Below are positions 1 to 8,818 of a DNA stretch of 32,159 bases, piece by piece. Made by a program: the position numbers and the translations under genes. This DNA is from DAOTZS01 sp034434335. Lineage in GTDB: Bacteria; Chloroflexota; Anaerolineae; CG2-30-64-16. The notes under the pieces are model-generated. The model did not search any database, was not told where the DNA came from, and saw only the letters and a program-made list of their open reading frames with translations. Location of the stretch: NCBI GenBank assembly GCA_034434335.1, contig DAOTZS010000072.1, forward strand, positions 1 to 32,159, given 5' to 3'. Numbering within the stretch: the stretch's first letter is position 1; the number at the start of each line of letters is the position of its first letter.

Positions 1-1
1 T

Positions 2-784
2 ACGGCTGAAGATCCTGTTCCCATGGGGGACCAAGCCGTCTGGGCGCTCATTGGCCTGGAAGGCGCTGATCCCCTGGAGGGTCGCGCCGAGAACCTGGAG
101 CACTTTTACCGCCTGGGCGTGCGCAATGTGATCCCTGCCTGGGACGACAATCCCTTCTCGGGCAGTGCCACGGGCAGCGGGGGCCCCCTCACCGCCGAGG
201 GGATCAGGTTGATTGAACTGGCCGAAGAGCTGGGGGTGATGGTGGATGTCTCCCACCTCTCTGACCAGGCCTTTGCGCAGATTTGCCAGATCGCGCGTCG
301 GCCTTTTATCGCCAGCCATTCCAACTGCCGGGCACTCTGCCCCAGCCCGCGCAACCTCAGCGACGATATGATCCGCAGCCTGGCCGAACGGGGTGGCGTG
401 ATGGGGATCAACCTGGCCCCCGACTTCCTATCTCCTACTTATCTGGCTGCGTGGGATGCGGTGATGGCCCCCTTTGCTCACGCCGACCCAGCCACCAGAA
501 GGCAAGCCCGACAGCGAGTTCAGGCTGAGCTTCGGGCCATCCCCTTGCCGGGGGTCGAATGGGTGGCCCGGCATGTGCGTCATGCTATAGCCGTGGGCGG
601 CGAGGACTGCGTCGGCCTGGGGGGCGATCTGGACGGAATCAGTTTCATGCCGGCCGGCATGACAGGCATCGAAAGCTATCCCCTGATTGCCGAAGCACTG
701 CAGGCTGCAGGACTCAGCGCGGCGCAGGTGGAGAAGGTGTGCTGGCGTAACATGGCGCGCGTCTTCCTGGAAGTGCTCAGGTAG
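2..784 (+). CDS. Membrane dipeptidase (peptidase family M19), 5' truncated
   Basis: The reading frame is open to the left edge, so the N-terminus lies outside the window and the first ATG (23) is probably internal. Motifs are those of family M19 zinc dipeptidases (renal dipeptidase type): a GLEG segment carrying the bridging glutamate, DVSH, SHSN, RNLSD and GGDLDG near the C-terminus. The family cleaves dipeptides, often with D-residues, using a two-metal site. It is the first of three same-strand genes; the next (NlpC/P60) starts 10 nt after its stop, which suggests co-transcription and a role in cell-wall peptide breakdown. Family call is secure; the substrate is inferred. Confidence 0.9.
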   Translation, partial: TAEDPVPMGDQAVWALIGLEGADPLEGRAENLEHFYRLGVRNVIPAWDDNPFSGSATGSGGPLTAEGIRLIELAEELGVMVDVSHLSDQAFAQICQIARRPFIASHSNCRALCPSPRNLSDDMIRSLAERGGVMGINLAPDFLSPTYLAAWDAVMAPFAHADPATRRQARQRVQAELRAIPLPGVEWVARHVRHAIAVGGEDCVGLGGDLDGISFMPAGMTGIESYPLIAEALQAAGLSAAQVEKVCWRNMARVFLEVLR

Positions 785-794
785 GGAGGCAGCA

Positions 795-1811
795 ATGCTG
801 GAGGAACTACAAGCTCGCCTGGCCGAGATCAGCCAGGCATATCGTGACCCACGGCTACACCTTTGCCAGCTAGAGATCGTGGCGCTGGAGGGGGGTGGCT
901 ACGCGCTGTCGGGGCAGGTGCTGGACCGGGACACGCTGCAACAGGTAGTTTCTGGCCTGCGCATGGCGTTTCCAGCCCTGAGCCTGCAAACGACCGCTGT
1001 AAAGGTCCTGCGCGGAGACCAACCCCAGCTCATGACGGTGGCCACCAATGTCACCGGGCTATATGCCCAACCCTCTTTCCAGGCCGAGATGGTCAGCCAG
1101 CTACTGAACGGATGGGCGGTAGAAGTGCTGATGGCTAGGGATCGGTGGTGCTTTGTGCGGCAGGGCGATGGCTATCTGGGCTGGGCGTACCAGCCCTACC
1201 TGGACTCAGCTCCCGCCCCTCCGCCCACGGAAATGGTCTGCACACCGATAGCCGTCCTGCGGGCAGCACCCGACGGTGACTCACCTATCGTAGGCCGTGT
1301 GATGGCCGGCACCGCTGTAGCCGTGGCAGCAGTTGATGGACACTGGTCGTGTTTAAGCCTGGCCGGTGGGCTGACAGGGTGGGTACCCAGGCGGGCGCTG
1401 CGCTCGCTGGCGGCTATGCCCAGCGGCGAAGCGGCCCGACGGGCACAAATAGTGAGGGACGCGGCGCGTTTTGTGGGCGTGCCTTATCTCTGGGGCGGGT
1501 GTACCGCGCTGGGCATTGACTGCTCGGGCTTTGCGCAGATGCTTCACCGGCTGATTGGCATCACCCTGCCACGCGACGCTGACATGCAGTATGAAGCTGG
1601 CCGGCCGGCAGAGCCCCCCTTCCAGCCAGGTGACCTCCTCTTCTTCAGCGAAGAGGGCGCGCGGCGCACGATTACCCACGTAGGGGTCAGCCTGGGCGGA
1701 TGGCGCATCATCCATTCCTCCCGTTCCCGCAACGGTGTCTACGAGGACGATGTGCAGGCCGTAGAACACTTGCGCGCCAGCTATGCAGGAGCCAGAACCT
1801 TTCTGAGATAG
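795..1811 (+). CDS. NlpC/P60 family cysteine peptidase with SH3-type N-terminal region (YkfC-like)
   Basis: 338 residues. The ATG at 795 is chosen because GGGAGG lies 5 nt upstream; a longer frame would overlap the preceding gene. The C-terminal third is an NlpC/P60 domain with Cys243 in DCSGF, His295 in THVG and His307 in IIHSS as the likely catalytic triad. Residues of about 75-220 look like two bacterial SH3-like segments (one ending GYLGWAYQPYL, the next GLTGWVPRRAL). No signal peptide is visible, so the protein is probably cytoplasmic, like the gamma-D-glutamyl-L-amino-acid endopeptidase YkfC of Bacillus, which processes cell-wall peptides. The neighbouring M19 dipeptidase fits such recycling. 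Exact specificity is inferred. Confidence 0.85.
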   Translation: MLEELQARLAEISQAYRDPRLHLCQLEIVALEGGGYALSGQVLDRDTLQQVVSGLRMAFPALSLQTTAVKVLRGDQPQLMTVATNVTGLYAQPSFQAEMVSQLLNGWAVEVLMARDRWCFVRQGDGYLGWAYQPYLDSAPAPPPTEMVCTPIAVLRAAPDGDSPIVGRVMAGTAVAVAAVDGHWSCLSLAGGLTGWVPRRALRSLAAMPSGEAARRAQIVRDAARFVGVPYLWGGCTALGIDCSGFAQMLHRLIGITLPRDADMQYEAGRPAEPPFQPGDLLFFSEEGARRTITHVGVSLGGWRIIHSSRSRNGVYEDDVQAVEHLRASYAGARTFLR

Positions 1812-1826
1812 GGAGCGAGCCCCAAA

Positions 1827-2978
1827 ATGAGCACACTTGCCTCTTCCCCACGTCGCTTCTTGATGGAAAGTGCGCCCGGCGCGCGCACGTTGATCAACGG
1901 CCGCTGGCGCGATTACTTCGCCGGCTGCAGCTACCTGGGCCTGCCAGGTCATCCAGAACTGGTAGCCGCAGCAGTCGAGGCATTACGCCAATACGGCCTG
2001 ACCACTGCCACCTCACGCGGCGGCTTCGGTGAACATCCGCTCTACCAGGCAGTAGAGGCGTCTGCAGCACGTTTCTTCCAGACCGAGCAGGCGCTCTACT
2101 ACGTATCTGGTTATTTGGGCAACGCTATCCTCGCCCAAGGCCTGCGTGGCGAGTACGACCATATCTTCGTGGATAGTGCGGCCCATTTCAGCGTCTACGA
2201 TGGCATCCACACAGTAGGGCTGCCAGTGACGCAGTTCCGGCACCGCGATGCCGACGACCTGGCAGCCCAGTGCCGCGCGCGCCTCAGACCTGGTGAGCGG
2301 CCCCTGGTCATCAGCGACGGGGTATTCCCGGTCTCGGGTGAAATCGCGCCCGTGCCAGACTACCTGGCTGTGCTGGCCCAGTACCCGGGCGCCATTCTCT
2401 GCCTCGACGATGCCCATGCCACCGGCGTGATCGGCGCGCAGGGGCAGGGGACGTGGGAATATTGGGCTAGCCAAGGTCCCACCCTGCTAAATTCAGGAGC
2501 AGAGGTGCGGGTCTTTACAGCCCATACGCTGAGCAAGGCCCTGGGCGGCCATGGCGGAGTGATCGCCGGTGATGGAGCTTTCATAGAGCAGTTGCGACAG
2601 CGTTCCACAACCCCAGGCGCGACCAGCCCGCCCCCCTTGCCGGCCGCGGCTGCTTCGGCCTGGGCCCTAAATTATGTAAAGGATCATCCTGAACTACGCC
2701 AACGACTGTGGGACAATGTGGCGCTTGCCCGCGCTGGCCTCCGCAGGCTCGGCTGGCCTTTGGACGATACCCCCATCCCGATCATCTGCCTGGCCGGCCG
2801 ACCGGGTCTGGACCTGGCCCGCATACGGGATGAGCTGTTCGAGCGGGATATCTGCGTGGGCCATAGCACTAATTACAGCAGTACACCGCCCGGCGGCGCG
2901 CTACGCATCGCCATCTTCACCACCCACACCACCGAGCAGATCGAGAGGCTGATAGAGGAGTTGGGGAAATTGCTTTGA
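1827..2978 (+). CDS. Alpha-oxoamine synthase (8-amino-7-oxononanoate synthase / 2-amino-3-ketobutyrate CoA ligase family)
   Basis: 383 residues, near the usual length for this PLP-dependent class II aminotransferase-fold family, which condenses an amino acid with an acyl-CoA. Visible motifs are the SRGGFGEHPLYQ stretch near residue 70, LDDAHATGVIG (PLP-contacting Asp/His) and HTLSKALGG, where Lys237 is the expected PLP Schiff-base lysine. The ATG at 1827 follows GGGAG at about 10 nt. It sits 15 nt behind the NlpC/P60 gene in the same direction, so is probably in its operon. No other biotin gene is in the window, so whether it is BioF, Kbl or another member cannot be settled; if the dipeptidases release L-Ala, this enzyme could use it (speculative). 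Confidence 0.8.
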   Translation: MSTLASSPRRFLMESAPGARTLINGRWRDYFAGCSYLGLPGHPELVAAAVEALRQYGLTTATSRGGFGEHPLYQAVEASAARFFQTEQALYYVSGYLGNAILAQGLRGEYDHIFVDSAAHFSVYDGIHTVGLPVTQFRHRDADDLAAQCRARLRPGERPLVISDGVFPVSGEIAPVPDYLAVLAQYPGAILCLDDAHATGVIGAQGQGTWEYWASQGPTLLNSGAEVRVFTAHTLSKALGGHGGVIAGDGAFIEQLRQRSTTPGATSPPPLPAAAASAWALNYVKDHPELRQRLWDNVALARAGLRRLGWPLDDTPIPIICLAGRPGLDLARIRDELFERDICVGHSTNYSSTPPGGALRIAIFTTHTTEQIERLIEELGKLL

Positions 2979-2988
2979 GCTGACCTGG

Positions 2989-3690
2989 CTACTTTTCCAA
3001 AGCTTCCTGTACCTTGGCCCGAAACTCCGTATACGGCACAGCACCCACCACCTTTTGACCGTTGATAAAGAAGGTGGGGGTGCCGGTTACTCCCAGGTCT
3101 CGTCCTTCCGCGGTATCGCGATACACCTTCTCCAGGTGCTGGTCACCGTCAACACATCTGTTGAAACGAGCCGTATCCAGCCCAAGCTGCGCGGCATACC
3201 GCTTCAAGGCGCTCTTGCTGAACGGGTCTGCCACCACTCCCTGCTGGCTGAACAGCAGGTCGTGATAATCCCAAAAGCGGCCCTGATCCGCTGCGCATTC
3301 GGCAGCGTTCGCAGCATTAGCCGTATCTGACCCGCCCACAATGAAATGTTTGTATTCAAACCGCACTTCGCCTGTTGCTTCGTACTCGGCCCGCAGTTGG
3401 CGTCCCTGACCAAGCGCAAAGCTCCGACAGTGAGTACAGCCGAAGTCAGAGAAGCCAAGTATCGTGACTTTAGCTTGTGAAGGACCCCATGCTGTCCCTT
3501 CCCCAGGCCGCGCCGTAATCTGCACGGGTTGGCGAACTGATTGCGCCTGCAACACGATGACGACAATCACAACCAGGACCACCGCGGCGACGATGCCAAA
3601 GAGCAGCAGGCCAGAGGGCTGAGACCTGGCCCTGGCAGTGCCGGCCTGGGGACGCGATCTCTGCTTCGGTAGCTGTGAGCGCTTTGCCAT
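2989..3690 (-). CDS. Membrane-anchored DsbA-like thioredoxin-fold protein
   Basis: 233 residues from the ATG at 3690, which has GAGGT just upstream; the longer in-frame extension would cover the promoter. A basic N-terminal tail (residues 1-25) is followed by one hydrophobic segment (about 28-48), then an extracytoplasmic DsbA/thioredoxin_4 domain with the redox motif CTHC (Cys85, Cys88) and a GTPTFFING loop holding the conserved cis-proline. The family oxidises or isomerises disulfides in exported proteins. It converges with the alpha-oxoamine synthase (10 nt apart) and is divergent from the glycan operon. It resembles the BdbD-like proteins of bacteria lacking a classical periplasm. Partner redox protein not seen here. 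Confidence 0.88.
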   Translation of the reverse strand: MAKRSQLPKQRSRPQAGTARARSQPSGLLLFGIVAAVVLVVIVVIVLQAQSVRQPVQITARPGEGTAWGPSQAKVTILGFSDFGCTHCRSFALGQGRQLRAEYEATGEVRFEYKHFIVGGSDTANAANAAECAADQGRFWDYHDLLFSQQGVVADPFSKSALKRYAAQLGLDTARFNRCVDGDQHLEKVYRDTAEGRDLGVTGTPTFFINGQKVVGAVPYTEFRAKVQEALEK

Positions 3691-3742
3691 TTCATACCTC
3701 ACCGCGTAGGGATGGCCAAATAACTTTCGGCCTCTCAACCAC

Positions 3743-3771
3743 AGTATAGCCCCAAGCGTAATAGCCGTCAA
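3743..3771 (-). promoter_or_regulatory. Sigma70-type promoter for the DsbA-like gene
   Basis: Read on the minus strand: -35 TTGACG (3766-3771), a 17-nt spacer, and -10 TATACT (3743-3748). The predicted transcript starts about 45 nt before the ATG at 3690. The -35 abuts the -35 of the opposite promoter, the two forming the palindrome GTCAATTGAC (3767-3776). Confidence 0.7.
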
Positions 3772-3800
3772 TTGACAAGCAACCCCCTTTGCCGTATCAT
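3772..3800 (+). promoter_or_regulatory. Sigma70-type promoter for the envelope glycan operon
   Basis: TTGACA (3772-3777), 17-nt spacer, TATCAT (3795-3800). It is well placed, about 57 nt from predicted +1 to the TTG start at 3864. Confidence 0.7.
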
Positions 3801-3863
3801 GCGTAAAGCCTTGCAAGGAGCAGAAGCGCCAACCCGTGCGCATTGACCGGTGGAGGGTACATT

Positions 3864-5285
3864 TTGTTTCGTGCCATTACCTTGAGGACCCATAGCCCCA
3901 TCAAGCTGGCTGGTATAGCGGGAGCAGGGGCGCTGATCCTCTTCCTCTCCATCGCGCCTCTGAGATGGGCCTTCGCGGTCCTGGCCAGTACAGCCGTGGC
4001 CATCCTGGTCTTGATCCGGCCGGCAGCAGGCCTGCTTGGCATTGCTCTTCTCATACCGGTCAGCCAGCTCTTGTCTATACCCTTTGGTGGGATCACCCTG
4101 GTAGATCTTCTGATCGGGCTGACCCTGGTTGCCTGGCTGATGAGCGGTGTCTGGCATCGGCAGATTACCTTACATCCTGCCAGGCTGGCCTGGCCGCTGT
4201 TTGTTTTCGTCTGGGTAGGGGCTCTGTCCCTTACCCAGGCCACCTCCTGGCGCGAAGGGGTGCCTGAGTGGCTGAAGTGGGTTGAGTTTGCGCTTGTGTA
4301 TGTCCTGGCCATTCAGCTCCTGGACCGCCGATGGCGCTGGTACGTCATGGCAGGGCTCTTTCTGGCGGGCGTTGGGCAGGCCGTTCTGGGAGCATATCAG
4401 TTCCTGCGGCAGGCTGGCCCCGAGGCATTTGTCCTGATGGGACGTTTCATGCGCGCCTATGGTACCTTTCGCCAGCCCAACCCCTACGCTGGTTATCTAG
4501 GCTACCTTGCACCCGTGGCCGTCAGCCTGAGCCTGGACAGGCTAAAGCTATGGTGGGCAGTTCGAGTATGGCGTAACCTGGTGGTGGGCCTGGCCTATGG
4601 ATGCGTGGCCGTGGCCCTGGTTGGCGGGATCATTATGAGTTGGTCGCAAGGGGCCTGGCTGGGCCTGGTGGCTGGGCTCCTGGTCGTCGTGGTGCTACAT
4701 AGCCGTTGGGCGGCCGGCCTGACCTGCGCCCTCATCACAATCGTTATCCTGGTGGCCTTATTACCAGGCCCAGGCTTCCTCACCAGTGGACGCATGCTTC
4801 CGCCATCCATCGCTGGCCGGCTGGCAGAGCTAGCCAACTATGTATCTGCCCCCGATCCGGCACGAAGCGAGATCACCGACGAGAATTTCTCGGTGTTGGA
4901 ACGGCTGGCGCATTGGGCCGCTGGCCTGAATATGTTTGCCGATCATCCCTGGCTGGGCGTAGGGATCGGGAACTATGCCGTAGCATACGGCCGCTACGCG
5001 CTGCCCCACTGGTACGAGCCATTGGGACACGCGCATAATGTATACCTCAACTTCCTGGCCGAGACGGGTATCCTGGGCACCGCGGCCTTTGCCAGCCTGT
5101 GGCTGGCCTCCATCTGGCACGCGTTGAGGCAGGCTGGCCAGGCCGACCGCGCACGCGCAGCGCTGGCAATTGGCCTTCTGGGCACCTTGATATACCTGAC
5201 TGTGCATAACGTGTTCGACAACTTGTTTGTTCACCATATGCAGTTACAGCTTGCCCTTCTGCTGGGCATGTCTGAAAGGGGTTAG
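3864..5285 (+). CDS. O-antigen ligase / polymerase family (Wzy_C-type) membrane protein
   Basis: About 473 residues. The TTG at 3864 is preferred because GGAGGG (3852-3857) lies 6 nt upstream; another TTG at 3843 is in frame but lacks a site. The protein is almost wholly hydrophobic with roughly 10-12 membrane segments and one large extracytoplasmic loop. The loop contains the family signature region LGVGIGNYAV followed by GHAHNVYLNFLAETG at about residues 385-400, typical of WaaL/Wzy-type proteins that transfer or polymerise lipid-linked glycans. Followed closely by GtrA-like and GT4 genes, so it likely acts in making or attaching a surface polysaccharide or glycoprotein glycan. Ligase versus polymerase cannot be told from sequence. 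Confidence 0.8.
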   Translation: MFRAITLRTHSPIKLAGIAGAGALILFLSIAPLRWAFAVLASTAVAILVLIRPAAGLLGIALLIPVSQLLSIPFGGITLVDLLIGLTLVAWLMSGVWHRQITLHPARLAWPLFVFVWVGALSLTQATSWREGVPEWLKWVEFALVYVLAIQLLDRRWRWYVMAGLFLAGVGQAVLGAYQFLRQAGPEAFVLMGRFMRAYGTFRQPNPYAGYLGYLAPVAVSLSLDRLKLWWAVRVWRNLVVGLAYGCVAVALVGGIIMSWSQGAWLGLVAGLLVVVVLHSRWAAGLTCALITIVILVALLPGPGFLTSGRMLPPSIAGRLAELANYVSAPDPARSEITDENFSVLERLAHWAAGLNMFADHPWLGVGIGNYAVAYGRYALPHWYEPLGHAHNVYLNFLAETGILGTAAFASLWLASIWHALRQAGQADRARAALAIGLLGTLIYLTVHNVFDNLFVHHMQLQLALLLGMSERG

Positions 5286-5294
5286 TGGATTCTG

Positions 5295-5780
5295 ATGGAA
5301 GGGTTTGTTGAAGGAGTGCTGGCCTGGACACAGAAGCTCCCTGTGCTCAGCCACCTGGGCCTCAGCCGTCGGCCCAAGGAGGTTATGCGCTTTCTAAAGT
5401 TTGCAACGGTGGGCGCCATCGGCATGGTGGTAGACCTGGGAATCCTGAACTTGTTGCACAAGGGCTTTGGCCTCCATTTGCTGGTTGCGAATTCGGTCTC
5501 CTTCAGTTCAGCCGTGCTCAGCAATTTCACCTGGAATCGCCTGTGGACTTTCCCGGAGAGCCGATCTCGTCCTCTGCTGCCACAATTGGGGCAGTTCGCG
5601 CTGGTCAACGTGATCGGGCTGGGCATCAACAATCTTGTGTTGTGGGTCGTTTTCCATCTGATCACAGGCTTCATTCCTGACCCACTAGACTATAACCTGG
5701 CGAAGATCGTCGCCATTGGAGTGGTATTGTTCTGGAATTACGGCGTCAATCGCGTGTGGACGTATCGGGGGATCGAGTAG
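5295..5780 (+). CDS. GtrA-like membrane protein
   Basis: 161 residues with four predicted membrane helices, the pattern of the GtrA family. Diagnostic stretches are RFLKFATVGAIGMVVDLG near residue 35 and the C-terminal FWNYGVNRVWTY. Family members are thought to flip undecaprenyl-phosphate-linked sugars or otherwise serve cell-surface glycan synthesis. The gene begins 9 nt after the ligase-like gene and ends 4 nt before the glycosyltransferase start, so is part of one operon. The Shine-Dalgarno sequence is weak, and translational coupling is likely. Confidence 0.85.
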   Translation: MEGFVEGVLAWTQKLPVLSHLGLSRRPKEVMRFLKFATVGAIGMVVDLGILNLLHKGFGLHLLVANSVSFSSAVLSNFTWNRLWTFPESRSRPLLPQLGQFALVNVIGLGINNLVLWVVFHLITGFIPDPLDYNLAKIVAIGVVLFWNYGVNRVWTYRGIE

Positions 5781-5784
5781 CTGT

Positions 5785-6924
5785 ATGCATATAGCTATTG
5801 ACTATACCCCTGCCCTGCATCAGGGCGCCGGGATTGGTCGCTATACCCGTGAACTGACGGCTGCGCTGGCCAGGATTGACACGGACAACCAGTACATACT
5901 CTTCTGCGCGGGCGTGGAGCCAGGATTGCAGGCGCCAAACTTACCGGAATTGCCGGCCAACTTCACCGTGCGCGCCACCCGCATCTCTCCGCGCTGGCTA
6001 ACGATAGGATGGCACCGTCTCCGTCTGCCCTGGCCTGCAGAGCAGCTAACCGGCGAATGCGACGTCTTCCATTCCCCGGATTTCGCGCTGCCACCACTGC
6101 GCCGGGCTCGCGGCGTCGTTACCGTTCACGACCTCTCCTTCCTCCGGGTGCCCCAATGTGCGGAGCCGAGCCTGCGCGCTTTCCTGGAGCGGGCGGTACC
6201 GCGCGCGCTGAGCCGGGCAGCCCATGTCGTGGCAGATTCCGCCAACACCCGCAAGGACCTCATCGAATTGTTGGCCATCCCACCGGACAAGATCACAGTG
6301 GTGCCGGCCGGTGTTTCGCATCATTTCCGGCCAGTACGAAATAACCTGCAACTGGCGGAGGTGCGTGCCCGGTATCATCTCCCCCAGTGGTTCATCCTGT
6401 CGGTGGGCACACTGGAGCCGCGCAAGAACTTCCCTCGCCTGATTTCCGCTTTCGCGCAACTGCGGCGGCATACCGGCCTGCCCCACGAGCTGGTGATCGC
6501 TGGCGGTGAGGGATGGCTTTTCCAGGACATCTACGATCGTGTGGCAAAGGAGGGACTGGAGGGTCTGGTGCACTTTACCGGGTTTGTGGCAGAGGATGAC
6601 CTGCCCGCCCTTTACACACTGGCTGACCTTATGGTGTATCCATCCCTCTACGAGGGTTTTGGCCTCCCGCCCTTGGAGGCTATGGCCTGCGGTACGCCAG
6701 TTGTGGCCAGCAACAACTCCAGCTTGCCCGAAACCCTGGGCAATGCAGCGCTGTTGGTAGATGCCGAGGATACTGAGGCCATGGCTGATGCCATGGCCCG
6801 CGTACTGGGTAATGCCAACTTACGCACTCGTCTATCGGATCTGGGCAGAGCGCAGGCAGCTCGCTTTACCTGGGAGAATGCCGCGCGCACATTGTTGGCT
6901 GTCTACCACAAAGTAATGCGGTGA
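5785..6924 (+). CDS. GT4 family glycosyltransferase (GT-B fold)
   Basis: 379 residues from the ATG at 5785; a longer frame back to 5716 overlaps gtrA and does not match the family N-terminus. It begins MHIAIDYTP and GAGIGRYTREL, the acceptor-side loop seen in mannosyltransferase-type GT4 enzymes. VGTLEPRKNF marks the start of the donor domain, and the E-x7-E motif (Glu290 in EGFGLPPLE, Glu298) is present. These retaining enzymes transfer sugars from nucleotide donors and act at the cytoplasmic membrane. Third gene of the glycan operon. Donor and acceptor are unknown. Confidence 0.9.
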   Translation: MHIAIDYTPALHQGAGIGRYTRELTAALARIDTDNQYILFCAGVEPGLQAPNLPELPANFTVRATRISPRWLTIGWHRLRLPWPAEQLTGECDVFHSPDFALPPLRRARGVVTVHDLSFLRVPQCAEPSLRAFLERAVPRALSRAAHVVADSANTRKDLIELLAIPPDKITVVPAGVSHHFRPVRNNLQLAEVRARYHLPQWFILSVGTLEPRKNFPRLISAFAQLRRHTGLPHELVIAGGEGWLFQDIYDRVAKEGLEGLVHFTGFVAEDDLPALYTLADLMVYPSLYEGFGLPPLEAMACGTPVVASNNSSLPETLGNAALLVDAEDTEAMADAMARVLGNANLRTRLSDLGRAQAARFTWENAARTLLAVYHKVMR

Positions 6925-6928
6925 TCCC

Positions 6929-7579
6929 ATGGCCGCCCACCGCCTTGTAAAAAGCCCCTGCCCAGCTTACTGGCCTATGCTAGTCTTGGGCTGGCTTGTG
7001 TGCCTGGCAGGGTATTTTGGCCCCTGGGTGCCCCACAAGGCCGCCGGCCTGGTGATCCTTGGCCTCGACTTGGCCGAATATGTCAAGCTATTGCCAGAAG
7101 TCGCTTCTGGGCAGGTGCCACTCCGGCGCGAGATCTTCTATCTTCCCCTGGTGAGTGCCAGCGTCAGCGCTGCCTTGCTGGCCAGTCGTCGTCAGCTTCC
7201 CCTTGCCGTCAGGACCCTGCTCATGATTGCTGCCATACCGACTGCCCTGGCTATGCTCCCTCCGGCGTGGAGCCCCGCCACCCTGCGCCTGGCGGAGTTC
7301 AGGCTACAAGTGATCGCCATCGTGGCTTGCCTTTCGCTGATCCCGGGTGTCCTCCTGACCCGCCACCTGCCGTGCCACCTTGTGTTTGCCATCATTGATC
7401 TCCTGGCCTTTGCCTCGGCCCTCTTGCCCGCCTGGGGCTTCCTGAGCGTCCGTCCACTGATTGCTCAGCTCTATCGGCAGCCGCTCGCCATAGGATGGGG
7501 ATTCTGGCTATGCATCGGGGGGAGCCTGTTCATGGCTCTAGTTGCTGCATTCAATACAGCCAGCTATCCACGCAGATAA
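6929..7579 (+). CDS. Uncharacterised polytopic membrane protein
   Basis: 216 residues; I do not recognise a family. About six hydrophobic segments are visible (around residues 15-35, 72-87, 95-113, 127-145, 150-170 and 188-208), joined by short loops. It starts 4 nt after the glycosyltransferase stop and lies in the same direction, so is probably the last gene of the envelope glycan operon. No clear ribosome-binding site is seen, which fits coupling to the gene before it. A role in glycan export or in membrane lipid handling is possible but unsupported. Confidence 0.6.
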   Translation: MAAHRLVKSPCPAYWPMLVLGWLVCLAGYFGPWVPHKAAGLVILGLDLAEYVKLLPEVASGQVPLRREIFYLPLVSASVSAALLASRRQLPLAVRTLLMIAAIPTALAMLPPAWSPATLRLAEFRLQVIAIVACLSLIPGVLLTRHLPCHLVFAIIDLLAFASALLPAWGFLSVRPLIAQLYRQPLAIGWGFWLCIGGSLFMALVAAFNTASYPRR

Positions 7580-7596
7580 TGCCTTATACTGACATC

Positions 7597-8733
7597 TTAG
7601 TAAAGCAAAAAGCGCTCCCGCCGGGCTGCGAATTCTGCCTGAGCAGGCACCCAGCCAGCAATGATTTCATCTACCGCGACGCCCCTCTCCAGGTCACGGC
7701 GCACCCGGTCTGTGCCCATCAAGAGATCGAAATGGGGCAAGCGCCAGGCGAAATGGTGGGGGTACAGGGCGCGTAAGGCTGCCACAAGGTGTAGGCCGAC
7801 TGTCACCGGCCGGAAACTCTCGCGGGCTACAATGTGGAGCATCACCCCACCGCACACCTGGCCGGCCCATTTGCTGGCAAAGGGCTCGAACTGCACCGGC
7901 CGAAACCTGACCCCTGGCAGCTCCAACGCGTTGAGCGCCTCAGAAAGAGCCCACCCGTCCACCCAGGGAGCTCCCACCACCTCAAAAGGCAAAGCCGTGC
8001 CACGGCCCTCGCTCAGGTTAGTACCCTCGAGCAGGCAAGTGCCGGGATAGACGACGGCGGTCTCCAGCTTAGGGATGGCGGGCGAAGGGGGAACCCAAGG
8101 CAAGCCAGTCTCGTCGAACCACATTTCTCTTCTCCAGCCGCGACAGGGCACGACGATCAGATCACAGCCAATACCCCAGGCTTCGTTGTATAGCCGTGCC
8201 AGCTCCCCCACTGTCATAGCATAGCGGATGGGAAGAGGGCCTGGGCCGATAAAGCTCTCGAAACCGGGCTCCAGGACCGGGCCCTCCACGATGTGCCCTC
8301 CGATCGGGTTTGGTCGGTCACATATGATCACGCGCATACCATTTTCCGCGGCCGCTTGCATGACATAGAGCAGTGTGGTGATGTAAGTGTAGAACCTGGC
8401 CCCCACACAGGGGATGTCAAACAGCAGGACATCAAGACCGGCCAGCATGGATGGTGTGGGTTTGGAGACCTGGCCATATAGGCTGTAGACGGGAAGCCCT
8501 GTTCGCGGATCGGTTGTTGAGGCAACATGGGCGGCATCGGCTACGGCGGCTGAGAAACCATGCTCTGGCCCGAAAAGGGCTGCTAACCGCACACCTGGCG
8601 TCTGACGTAGCGCGTCTACAACGCTGGTGAGGTCACGCCTTACGGCGCTGGCATTGCTCACCAGACCCACTCTCCGGCCCAGGATCAGGTCACGTTGCTC
8701 TTCCAGCAGCAGATCAATGCCGGGCTCTACCAT
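7597..8733 (-). CDS. namZ: NamZ-type exo-beta-N-acetylmuramidase (DUF1343)
   Basis: 378 residues from the ATG at 8733, which has AGGAGG 5 nt upstream; a TTG at 8760 extends the frame without a site. The protein carries the DUF1343 landmarks: RVGLVSNASAV, LFGPEHGF (Glu57-His58), DIPCVGARFYTYITTL, DRPNPIGG and TCLLEGTNLSEGRGT. Bacillus subtilis NamZ, from this family, removes terminal MurNAc from the non-reducing end of peptidoglycan fragments. No signal peptide is seen here, suggesting a cytoplasmic recycling role. It converges with the glycan operon and is divergent from rtcA. Family call is firm; activity is by homology. Confidence 0.87.
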   Translation of the reverse strand: MVEPGIDLLLEEQRDLILGRRVGLVSNASAVRRDLTSVVDALRQTPGVRLAALFGPEHGFSAAVADAAHVASTTDPRTGLPVYSLYGQVSKPTPSMLAGLDVLLFDIPCVGARFYTYITTLLYVMQAAAENGMRVIICDRPNPIGGHIVEGPVLEPGFESFIGPGPLPIRYAMTVGELARLYNEAWGIGCDLIVVPCRGWRREMWFDETGLPWVPPSPAIPKLETAVVYPGTCLLEGTNLSEGRGTALPFEVVGAPWVDGWALSEALNALELPGVRFRPVQFEPFASKWAGQVCGGVMLHIVARESFRPVTVGLHLVAALRALYPHHFAWRLPHFDLLMGTDRVRRDLERGVAVDEIIAGWVPAQAEFAARRERFLLY

Positions 8734-8818
8734 CGGGTCCTCCTCTTCTGGCTGAAACAAGGTGAGCCGTGATAAAATAACTTCTACTACAACGTCAGGA
8801 TCACACCGACTTCATACC

